Shown here in pieces: positions 57,100 through 64,000 of a stretch of DNA of 64,000 nt; within the stretch, counting starts at the first letter, position 1, and every line of letters starts with the position of its first letter. The translations under genes were made by a program, and so were the position numbers. Below the pieces are notes generated by a model, which made no database searches, was not told where the DNA came from, and saw only the letters and a program-made list of their open reading frames with translations. Location: assembly GCA_004293365.1 (NCBI GenBank), contig RDYN01000052.1, positions 2,678 through 66,677 of the forward strand, given 5' to 3'. Origin of the DNA: Oscillatoriales cyanobacterium. GTDB lineage: Bacteria; Cyanobacteriota; Cyanobacteriia; Cyanobacteriales; Microcoleaceae.

Positions 57100-58599
57100 A
57101 TGCAAGACTTTGATGCGATCGTAATTGGCAGCGGTATTGGCGGCTTAGTGGCGGGTGCGATGCTGGCTCGCTACGGCAAGCGGGTACTCGTCTGCGAGAG
57201 CCACACCATAGCGGGCGGGGCTGCTCACAGTTTTTCGCGCCGGGGATTTCACTTTGATTCGGGGCCTTCTTTTTATTGCGGCTTGAGCGATCCGCAGTCG
57301 CTGAATCCTTTGCGGCAAGTTTTGAATATTTTGGAGGAATCGATCGCAGCTATTGCCTACGATCCCCTGGGGCATTACCATTTTCCTGAGGGAAGTTTGC
57401 CAGTTTATGCTGATGCGAGAAATTACTTAGATGCTGTAGCTAAATTCGCACCGCAAGGCGCCATAGAATTGCAGAGATTTCAACAAAATTTATTGGTTTT
57501 GTATGAAGGTTTGCGGGGAATTCCGGCGTTAGCACTGAGATCCGACTGGCAGTTGATACCTGTGTTGCTGTCTCGCTACTCGCCTGCTTTGCTGAAGCTG
57601 TTACCGTCATTAGGTGCGATCGCCAGTTCGGCTGGTACATTAATGGATAGAGACGTGCAAGACCCTTGGGTGAGGCGTTTGATCGATTTGGAGTGCTTCT
57701 TGCTATCGGGCTTGAAAGCGCACGGAACCGTCGCACCAGAAATCGCTTTTATGATTGGCGAACGATCGCGATCGGCGATCGAGTATCCTGTAGGAGGCAG
57801 CGGTGCGATCGTCGATGCCTTAGTTCGAGGCTTGCAGCGCTGGGGTGGAAAGTTGCGATTGGGAACACCCGTCGAGCAAATATTAGTTGAATCCGGCAAA
57901 ACTACGGGAGTTCGCTTAAAAAACGGCGAAACAATCCGCGGCCCAATAGTTATCTCAAATGCCACTGTTTGGGATACTTATACAAAATTACTGCGGCCTG
58001 AAGATTTGCCGGAAAGTTACCGAAAAACTGCCTTATCGATGCCCGCAGTAGAAAGTTTCATGCACCTGCATTTAGGAATTAAAGCCGAAGGACTCGAAGG
58101 CTTGACAGGCCACCACGTCGTCGTTCATGACAGCAACATTGACATTACAGCACCCGGAAATACCTGCATGATTTCGATTCCGACTGTGTGGGATACAAGT
58201 CTCGCGCCGCCCGGACATCACGCGATTCACGCCTATACATTGGAACCTTACGCAGGTTGGGAGTACGGCGACAGTTATCAGGAAAGAAAACAAGGGCGAT
58301 CGCAATCTTTGTTCAAAGCTTTAGAAAGAATTATACCGGATTTGCGATCGCGAACAGTCTTGGAGTCGATCGGTACACCGCTAACCCACGCCCGATTTTT
58401 GCACCGCTATCAAGGAACCTACGGGCCTGCAATCGCCGCCGGGAAAGGCACATTTCCCGGGCCGCAAACCCCAGTCAAAGGCTTGTATCGGGTGGGAGAC
58501 AGCACCATGCCCGGAATCGGCATTCCCGCCGTCGCAGCATCGGGTATTTTGTGCGCGAATACCCTAGTAAATTCCGATGTGACAGCACAATTCTTGTAA
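57100..58599 (+). CDS. FAD-dependent carotenoid isomerase/desaturase-like oxidoreductase (CRTISO-related)
   Basis: This 499-residue flavoprotein begins with the dinucleotide-binding motif IVIGSGIGGLVAGAMLARYG (residues 7-26), followed by VCESHTIAGGAAHSF and the substrate-entry region FDSGPSFYCGL. The conserved C-terminal FAD motif appears as GLYRVGDSTMPGIGIPAVAASG. This arrangement is that of the CRTISO/CrtI/CruF-like group, including carotenoid cis-trans isomerases and retinol saturases. Which reaction it performs cannot be fixed from sequence alone; desaturase or isomerase activity on carotenoids is likely. It is followed by two hairpin repeats. Confidence 0.88.
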   Translation: MQDFDAIVIGSGIGGLVAGAMLARYGKRVLVCESHTIAGGAAHSFSRRGFHFDSGPSFYCGLSDPQSLNPLRQVLNILEESIAAIAYDPLGHYHFPEGSLPVYADARNYLDAVAKFAPQGAIELQRFQQNLLVLYEGLRGIPALALRSDWQLIPVLLSRYSPALLKLLPSLGAIASSAGTLMDRDVQDPWVRRLIDLECFLLSGLKAHGTVAPEIAFMIGERSRSAIEYPVGGSGAIVDALVRGLQRWGGKLRLGTPVEQILVESGKTTGVRLKNGETIRGPIVISNATVWDTYTKLLRPEDLPESYRKTALSMPAVESFMHLHLGIKAEGLEGLTGHHVVVHDSNIDITAPGNTCMISIPTVWDTSLAPPGHHAIHAYTLEPYAGWEYGDSYQERKQGRSQSLFKALERIIPDLRSRTVLESIGTPLTHARFLHRYQGTYGPAIAAGKGTFPGPQTPVKGLYRVGDSTMPGIGIPAVAASGILCANTLVNSDVTAQFL

Positions 58600-58614
58600 A
58601 GCCAGCGGCCACAG

Positions 58615-58756
58615 GTTCGTAGTAAGGACTTTAGTCCTCTTCAAAATTTAGAAAGGACTAAAGTCCTCACTACGAACAGTTTATCCACCAGGTTCGTAGT
58701 GAGGACTTTAGTCCTCTGATAATTTAGAAAAGGACTAAAGTCCTCACTACGAACAG
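58615..58756. repeat. Two tandem hairpins (GTTCGTAGTGAGGACTTTAGTCC family)
   Basis: Two direct copies of a ~75-base unit, each made of an inverted pair with core GGACTTTAGTCC. The unit includes the bases CAGTTTATCCACCAG, which overlap the stop codon of the neighbouring 31-residue gene, so the duplication carries that gene's 3' end along. Confidence 0.9.
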
Positions 58757-58757
58757 T

Positions 58758-58853
58758 TTATCCACCAGCGGCAAAAGTGCCCATAATTGCGATCGACAAA
58801 GCCAAACCGGGCAACAACAGCAATCCCAACATCAAAGCATCGTGTCCGCTCAT
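58758..58853 (-). CDS. 31-residue single-span membrane peptide
   Basis: A strong ribosome-binding site CTGGAGAAAGTT stands directly before the ATG at 58853. The product MSGHDALMLGLLLLPGLALS then IAIMGTFAAGG is one hydrophobic helix with short polar ends. This is the size and form of small photosynthetic-complex or other thylakoid subunits, but I do not recognise it as one of PetG/L/M/N, Psb or Psa proteins. Its stop codon overlaps the duplicated hairpin repeat. The ribosome-binding site and the tight hydrophobic design argue that it is a real gene. Confidence 0.7.
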   Translation of the reverse strand: MSGHDALMLGLLLLPGLALSIAIMGTFAAGG

Positions 58854-58921
58854 AACTTTCTCCAGATACTGACGTTGGATAGCTTATCATACACACCCAG
58901 ATTTCGCCACCGCCTTAAGAA

Positions 58922-59935
58922 TTAAAACCGACAGATTGATGCCGGAGTCACCGGGCAAATCTTATTCACAATCGAATTTCCGCGCAAGTCAAGCGTCGTT
59001 AACTTTTGCAAAGATTGCAGTGCGCTGATATCAGAAACTTGATTGTTGTACAAATCGAGCACAAACAAATTATTCAAAGCTTGCAGCGCGCTGATATCGG
59101 CAATCGAATTATTGAACAAATAAAGTTGAGTCAAATTAGTTAAGGATTTCAGCGGAGAAATGTCTGAAATTTGATTGTTGCCGAGGTTCAGTTCAACTAA
59201 GTTAGTTAGGTCGGTCAAAGGACTAATATCCGATATTTTATTTTCAAATAAAACCAGTTTATTTAAGTTAGTCAAAGCTTTCAGCGGAGTCAATTCAGAT
59301 ATTTGATTCTCGAATAGAAACAGCGTACTGAGATTTTTCAAAGCAGCCAGGGGACTGATATCCGATATTTGGTTTTTGTAAATATAGAGTGTCTGAAGTT
59401 CAGTTAAATTTGCCAAAAAAGCAACATCTGTAATTTGATTTTTGTATAAAATTAGCGCCTTTAAATTAGTTAAATGTTTAACGGGACTGATGTCAGAAAC
59501 TTTGTTATCAAACAAGACAAGCTCGATAAGATTAGTGAGAGACGCCAGGGGACTGATGTCTGATATTTGATTGGTATCGAGAACGAGTCTAGTCAGATTT
59601 GTGAGAGATGAAAGCGGGCTGATATCTGATATTTGATTGACATCTATCACCAGAGTTTTCAGCTTGGTTAAAGATTTCAGGGGAGCGAGGTTAGATATTT
59701 GATTGCTACTAAGATTTAGATTGGTAAGTTGAGTGAAAGATGACAGGGGACTGATATCGGTAAGTTGAGTAAGTTTAAGGTTGAGTTCTGTTATACTAGA
59801 AAGCAGTTCGTTGGCTCGATCGCACTCAGTCGTCTCTGATAGTTGCAACAGTATTTCTACGGTATGTTTCGCGCCGGGAGAGAGATTATCTTTGTGCTTG
59901 CACCAATCGGGAAAATTATTATAAGTTGTTGTCAT
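58922..59935 (-). CDS. Leucine-rich-repeat protein
   Basis: This 337-residue protein has about twelve 22-residue leucine-rich repeats of the SDS22/internalin type, consensus LTNLxxLxLxxNQISDISPL. The N-terminal ~45 residues (FPDWCKHKDNLSPGAKHTVE) form a cap; it ends with a short cysteine pair (NKICPVTPASICRF). No signal peptide is seen, so it is likely cytoplasmic. The solenoid should bind proteins. Partners are unknown. The repeats resemble those of eukaryotic SDS22-like LRRs found in cyanobacteria with kinase-like partners, but none adjoins. Confidence 0.92.
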   Translation of the reverse strand: MTTTYNNFPDWCKHKDNLSPGAKHTVEILLQLSETTECDRANELLSSITELNLKLTQLTDISPLSSFTQLTNLNLSSNQISNLAPLKSLTKLKTLVIDVNQISDISPLSSLTNLTRLVLDTNQISDISPLASLTNLIELVLFDNKVSDISPVKHLTNLKALILYKNQITDVAFLANLTELQTLYIYKNQISDISPLAALKNLSTLFLFENQISELTPLKALTNLNKLVLFENKISDISPLTDLTNLVELNLGNNQISDISPLKSLTNLTQLYLFNNSIADISALQALNNLFVLDLYNNQVSDISALQSLQKLTTLDLRGNSIVNKICPVTPASICRF

Positions 59936-60261
59936 GGGTTTTAGCTGTTAGATTTCAGTCTTTAAGGTACGTAGTTGCGCTTCAGCGCTCTTTCTTTATT
60001 TATATATAAAAGAGCGCTTGCATCGCAACTACGTACCTGCACGTGTAAATCTTAAAGGGAGCATCTCAGTTTTGCATTTACAGTGATGCCCCGCTCAAAA
60101 AAGGAACGCACGTGCGGACTTCAGTCCGTTCTTTAAAAAATGATTCTTGCAAATTATGTCTAATTTGTGAATCGGATTTTGAGAAATTTTAGCAAAAATT
60201 GTGTAAAGTAATCGTAACAACATCTTTTATTGCATTCATTTACAGGAGCCAAGAGCCGACT
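59936..60261. other. 326-base spacer upstream of the ABA4-like gene
   Basis: No protein gene. It contains a long inverted repeat (59965-60038), a hairpin-family half unit TGCGGACTTCAGTCCG (60113-60129), and an AT-rich region that could hold the ABA4-like promoter. Confidence 0.6.
59965..60038. repeat. Long inverted repeat AGGTACGTAGTTGCG...CGCAACTACGTACCT
   Basis: Exact 15-bp outer arms (59965-59979 and 60024-60038) and an inner pair AGCGCTCTTT/AAAGAGCGCT enclose an AT-rich centre. It lies between the divergent LRR and ABA4-like genes. Confidence 0.88.
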
Positions 60262-60720
60262 ATGACGCCAGAACTAATTTTTGATGTAGGTAATGTGTTC
60301 GTTTTGCCTTTCTGGGCAATTATGATTTTATTGCCCAACTGGGGAATCACCAGAAAAGTGATGAATTCCTTCATTCCGTTTGCCGTGCTCGCTGTCTTGT
60401 ACATATATTTGTTTGGTAGCAGTCTGACTCCAGAAAATGCGGCGGCTTTGTCCAATCCTAAGTTGGCAGATATTGCTAAGTTTCTGGGGGAGGAAACGGC
60501 GGCTGCTACGGGATGGATTCATTTTTTAGTGATGGATTTGTTTGTGGGACGCTGGATTTATTTGGAAGGACAAAGGACGGGTGTTTGGACTGTTCATTCT
60601 TTGGCTTTGTGTTTGTTTGCTGGGCCGATGGGATTGCTTTCTCATATTTTAACTGCTTGGATTACTGAAAAGTTTTTCCCGAGTTCTGAGGTGGTGGAAA
60701 CTGTTACTCCTTCGGTTTAA
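60262..60720 (+). CDS. ABA4-like (DUF4281) membrane protein
   Basis: The start at 60262 (MTPELIFDVGNVFVLPFWAI) fits the family; an earlier ATG at 60199 would add a random leader. The 152-residue protein has about four membrane segments, including VFVLPFWAIMILLPNW, FAVLAVLYIYLFGSS, GWIHFLVMDLFVGRWIYLEG and LALCLFAGPMGLLSHIL. This is the ABA4-like family (DUF4281); plant ABA4 is required for neoxanthin synthesis, and the reaction of cyanobacterial members is unclear. AGGAG lies about 14 bases before the ATG. Confidence 0.9.
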   Translation: MTPELIFDVGNVFVLPFWAIMILLPNWGITRKVMNSFIPFAVLAVLYIYLFGSSLTPENAAALSNPKLADIAKFLGEETAAATGWIHFLVMDLFVGRWIYLEGQRTGVWTVHSLALCLFAGPMGLLSHILTAWITEKFFPSSEVVETVTPSV

Positions 60721-60775
60721 GGAGAGGGTTTTCAATACTTTGGATGTTAATCATCCATTTGTTGATGCAGGTGTT

Positions 60776-60845
60776 AGTAGTGAGGATTTAAGTTGAGATT
60801 TATGGATGCGGACTGATGCGGACTGAAGTCCTCACTACGAACCTG
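60776..60845. repeat. Degenerate hairpin repeat (GTAGTGAGGA...AGTCCTCACTAC)
   Basis: A left half-unit GTAGTGAGGATTTAAGT and right half GGACTGAAGTCCTCACTACGAAC flank a short duplication of GATGCGGACT. It lies between the ABA4-like gene and the convergent sensor gene. Confidence 0.8.
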
Positions 60846-60853
60846 AGAGAATT

Positions 60854-63790
60854 TTAAGATGTGGCTAGGGGCAGCACTAAGCGGGCGACTATTAAGTTAT
60901 TTTCTAAAAGTTCTAAGGAAAAGTCTCCCCCCATTAAGCGTACCGCCCGCTGACAAATTAAGAGATTTTGGCCGATCGACCTACTGGACGTAACAGCCAA
61001 TATATCGCCGTGGAAACCGCCGTTGAAGCCGGCAAGTAACTGTCGATCGCACTCGCCGCTATCAATCACAGATAATTCTAGCCAATCTTCCCCCAAAAGC
61101 ACAGAGCGAATCTCAACCTTATCGCCAACTTTAGAGCGCCTGCAAGCCATCGCCAGCAATTCGCACAGGATCAAATCCAGCTTGATGCCGTCCCCGCGAA
61201 CTCCCAAAGTCTGACCCGCAGGCAGCGACACAGCGGTCTCTCTGTTCACTTCCAGCAGGATTCCCGACTGTTTGACCAGGGGGGCCGTGCGATCGAGCGA
61301 TCGCCTCAACCAAGCGGTCACAGGCACCGCATCTTGCCCAAATTGCGGCCGCCACTGTTCCTGTTTCAGCACCAAATGAATTGACCCCAAAGCATTGCCA
61401 ATTTGCCGCAAAACCTGTTGGTAGCGCAAGGTTTTCAGAGCATCCTTTTGTTCCTTCGCCGACTGCAAAATCGACTGGCTCAACTCTCCCAACTCCTTGA
61501 CGCCCGCTGCTACAGTCCGGTAAAAATCCTCGAAACGGCGCTGCTTGTACCAGTTGAGCATCTCCAGATCCAATCGCTGCGACTCCTGGGCCGATTGCAC
61601 CGTCAAATACCTCCGCCACCAAGCCAACTGAGACGCCATCGAACTCAGTAAATTCACGGATAACTCCGACCACTGGCGGCCCGGAGCGTCTGCCACCACC
61701 ACAATGCCCAGGGGAGCGTGCTCTGGAGCTGTCCGCAGCGCCACTGTCATAATTTCGCCAATTCCCGGACTTCGCAGCCACCGCTTCGTCGCTAGTGGCA
61801 CTTGGCTCATGCTCTGTTGCAGCACGGATCCGGAGGCCAGGGTTTGTTGGATCAAAGCGTCTGTTTGGACAGGAATCAGCGCCTCGGGATTCAGGGCAAA
61901 TACGGGATTGGCAGCTACCGCGGCCGAGATTGAAGCTGCCTCGTGGCCGGGATTCCAAGTAATTACTGCTACTAAAGGACAGGCAATTGTCTGGGAAACG
62001 TGTTCGGCAAAGTGACGATCGAGCTTTTGTAGCGGCAACTCTGGAAACATCTGCGGCGAAACAACAGATTTCTGCTGTGGAGATTGCGGCTCGCCCGAAT
62101 GCTGCAACAGCGCTAAACCCGATTTGATCGATCGCTCAAATTCCTGATATTTGTCAATTTCCGAACTCTGCTGCCAGGAGTGCAGGATCAATCCTAACTG
62201 CTGGCTGACTACTCGAACTAATTCTCGCTCCGATCGCCTCCAAGTGCGAGTTGCGCTGTGCCCGACAACCAGCAAACCCTCGATCGATTTTCGATGTTCG
62301 ATTTTTGATTTGCGATGGGGGTTTTCTCCCTCGGAGTGTTTTGAGCGAGTGCTCGATGCCAAAAGCGATCGTACCCCCGCTTCCGCCAGCACTTCCCGCC
62401 AAGCGCCCAACCGCCCGTCTTCCTCCCAATTTTCGATCGCCACAGGTTCCCCGCTTTCTTGCAACAGCCCCACGTCAGCCCCATCGAGGGCGTTGAGCGG
62501 CGACGGTACTTGTCTGCGGTTGCGGGGAAGATTTTGGGAGACAATTTCAAAGCGATTTTGTTCTTCCCTGTACAGCAACAGCAAAAAGTATTCGCACTTG
62601 AGCCGAGAGCACAACTGTTCGGCCGTATTTTTCAAAGTCGCCTCCCAGTCAGCATCGCTGTAGATGGCGCGAGCTATTCCCGCAGTTAAATCTCGATCGA
62701 GCTGCGTTTGCTCAATCCTCTCCTCCATTTCCGACAGAGGAGCCGTCAGAGCCACCAACTGCGCCGCACCCCGCAGGTAATGTTTTTCATTGTCTTGCCA
62801 AATCCGGGGCTCGCCAGCTTCCACTGCCAAAAATCCCAACAATTCCCCTTCCAAAACAATCGGCGACGCCAACAGAGAGCGAGCGCGGATTTGCTGCATC
62901 AACCGCCCCGTCAGATCAGTTTTCAAAGAACTGTGAGATTCACCGATCCAAACAATTTCTTCCCTAGCCAAAGCCTGATAAAATTCTCCCAAATCTTGCA
63001 CGGTGATGCCCGAAGCCGGTCGGATCGTGCCCAAACCTGGAGCAATTTGCCGATTGCTAACTCGGCGCCAAAAATAGCGCCGCTCTTGCTCGAACCAATA
63101 AACATTAGTGCGCGTCGGCTCAATAAATTCATGGGCTTGTTCGACTACCGCCTGCAAATATTGGTCGAGCGATCGCAATTCCCGCAACTGCGAAATCAGC
63201 GCTAACAGAGACTCATCCGGGCGTTTTACCTGTTGTCGCTGCCAATCTTTTTCTATTTGATAAAGAGCAGTTGCCAGCGCTCCAAATACGATCGCCAACT
63301 GCGTTTTTTCCGCTGCATTTGGCGCAGAACCCCACACGTCTGTCCCCAGCAAAATTACGCCGTAGCAGCGGTCTTTGTAGCGCAGCGGAAACAGAGTCGT
63401 GCCTTGAATATTGTAAGTCTGAGCCACTTTGCGCCATTCTCCCGCTCTGTTTTCCGATCGCAAATCCGGGACTCCCACGGGCCGGAGCTGAATCACCACT
63501 TGTTCCAGCAAATCCCCCGGAGTCAGGGCAAACCGCTGTTTGAGAAAAGACAAGTCGCCATTGGGAGTCAAGCCGCCTTTCCCTAACAATCGGTGCGCCT
63601 GTCGATCGTACAACCCGATCCAAATCAACCGCCAGTCAAATTCCGCTTGCAAGTAACCGAGTGCCGTCTCCAGCAGCACTTCCACATTCTCCTCTTCTCG
63701 GAGAGTCTGGAGCACGCGCTCCAGCCCCGCGATTTGTTCGTCTAAATCCTTCGCTCTTTGCTCCTGCCCCATGTCCCAAATTCCCCGCAC
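60854..63790 (-). CDS. Multi-GAF sensor protein with degenerate histidine-kinase ATPase domain
   Basis: This 978-residue protein (or from M7 at 63772) has several GAF-like sensor domains: about 40-190 (FDWRLIWIGLYDRQAHRLLG), 200-360 (EPTRTNVYWFEQERRYF, LLASPIVLEGELLGFLAVEA) and 370-540 (CSRLKCEYFLLLLYREEQ). The C-terminus shows a histidine-kinase-like ATPase region (LDLILCELLAMACRRSKVGD, LELSVIDSGECDRQL) but no clear H-box or G-box, so it may not autophosphorylate. Residues at about 478-495 (NPHRKSKIEHRKSIE) are an insertion coded by GATTTTCGATGTTCGAT-type tandem repeats, not part of a GAF fold. Signal unknown. Confidence 0.85.
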   Translation of the reverse strand: MRGIWDMGQEQRAKDLDEQIAGLERVLQTLREEENVEVLLETALGYLQAEFDWRLIWIGLYDRQAHRLLGKGGLTPNGDLSFLKQRFALTPGDLLEQVVIQLRPVGVPDLRSENRAGEWRKVAQTYNIQGTTLFPLRYKDRCYGVILLGTDVWGSAPNAAEKTQLAIVFGALATALYQIEKDWQRQQVKRPDESLLALISQLRELRSLDQYLQAVVEQAHEFIEPTRTNVYWFEQERRYFWRRVSNRQIAPGLGTIRPASGITVQDLGEFYQALAREEIVWIGESHSSLKTDLTGRLMQQIRARSLLASPIVLEGELLGFLAVEAGEPRIWQDNEKHYLRGAAQLVALTAPLSEMEERIEQTQLDRDLTAGIARAIYSDADWEATLKNTAEQLCSRLKCEYFLLLLYREEQNRFEIVSQNLPRNRRQVPSPLNALDGADVGLLQESGEPVAIENWEEDGRLGAWREVLAEAGVRSLLASSTRSKHSEGENPHRKSKIEHRKSIEGLLVVGHSATRTWRRSERELVRVVSQQLGLILHSWQQSSEIDKYQEFERSIKSGLALLQHSGEPQSPQQKSVVSPQMFPELPLQKLDRHFAEHVSQTIACPLVAVITWNPGHEAASISAAVAANPVFALNPEALIPVQTDALIQQTLASGSVLQQSMSQVPLATKRWLRSPGIGEIMTVALRTAPEHAPLGIVVVADAPGRQWSELSVNLLSSMASQLAWWRRYLTVQSAQESQRLDLEMLNWYKQRRFEDFYRTVAAGVKELGELSQSILQSAKEQKDALKTLRYQQVLRQIGNALGSIHLVLKQEQWRPQFGQDAVPVTAWLRRSLDRTAPLVKQSGILLEVNRETAVSLPAGQTLGVRGDGIKLDLILCELLAMACRRSKVGDKVEIRSVLLGEDWLELSVIDSGECDRQLLAGFNGGFHGDILAVTSSRSIGQNLLICQRAVRLMGGDFSLELLENNLIVARLVLPLATS

Positions 63791-64000
63791 CTTTGTCCAA
63801 TTTCCAATTACCTAGTTAAAATTTAAAAAAATTAAAATCACCAAAAATCAACCTATAATATGGTCGTCTCAATTATGCTTCAATCTAAAATGTCGATCCG
63901 GTCGATCGCCGTAAAAGTAAAAATCTCACCTTCCCAGCCTCCTCCTGAATATTTTTATAGAGCCAGCCCAAAAACGGATACTTGCTTTCCCACTTATGTC
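63791..64000. other. Right end of the window
   Basis: No gene is visible in these 210 bases. An AT-rich block at 63815-63860 (TATAAT-like in CCTATAATATGG) may be a promoter for the sensor or a gene outside the window. Confidence 0.5.

Overview
The window reads as chromosomal DNA of a filamentous cyanobacterium, probably of the Microcoleus/Oscillatoria type. The octamer GCGATCGC and its core CGATCG are scattered everywhere. There is a cyanobacterial nirA-nrtABCD-narB nitrate operon, ndhL, a PEP-CTERM protein, CRTISO-like and ABA4-like carotenoid genes, and abundant heptanucleotide tandem repeats. The genus is an inference.

Layout. 0.1-3 kb: a NarL-type response regulator, rimM, a PsiE-like membrane protein and an RRM RNA-binding protein. 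3.4-14.6 kb: a complete minus-strand nitrate operon headed by a near-perfect NtcA promoter. NrtD carries an unusual membrane-anchored Ala/Pro-repeat extension, and NirA is fused to a [2Fe-2S] ferredoxin. 15-21.4 kb: a small conserved-looking ORF, yjbQ, a PEP-CTERM protein, a duplicated modular C39-peptidase-like protein and a PrxQ-type peroxiredoxin. 21.5-29.9 kb: an AT-rich accessory island. It holds broken toxin-antitoxin genes (a collapsed hicBA copy, a frameshifted DUF433 antitoxin with a truncated toxin), an intact hicBA, a STAND/NB-ARC ATPase, a GIY-YIG protein, and a vWA + PP2C-TPR + kinase + Zn-ribbon set that matches the TerY-P phosphorylation triad. 30-41 kb: housekeeping and signalling genes (DUF937 protein, two paralogous histidine kinases, a DUF697 GTPase, a decaying lipoprotein gene, trpA, ndhL-DUF3007, tRNA-Leu(UAA)). 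41.4-49.3 kb: a restriction-modification remnant, a radical-SAM/methyltransferase pair, and the urease genes ureD, ureA, ureB and ureC with a GT61 glycosyltransferase between ureB and ureC. 49.4-57 kb: a HEAT protein, a large NACHT-HEAT STAND protein, a pentapeptide-repeat protein and a protein with a common cyanobacterial C-terminal module. 57-64 kb: a CRTISO-like oxidoreductase, a previously easy-to-miss 31-residue membrane peptide, an LRR protein, an ABA4-like protein and a GAF-domain sensor.

The strongest candidate for an undescribed system is the 23.7-29.9 kb island, where a divergently transcribed STAND ATPase and GIY-YIG nuclease sit beside a phosphorylation triad; the architecture suggests a regulated stress or anti-phage response. 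A second candidate is the NACHT-HEAT protein with 17 recently amplified repeats.

A second theme is invasion by small palindromic repeats. They sit in nearly every spacer, including inside the nitrate operon. In several cases they are inside reading frames: the urease alpha subunit, the PEP-CTERM tail and the GAF sensor.
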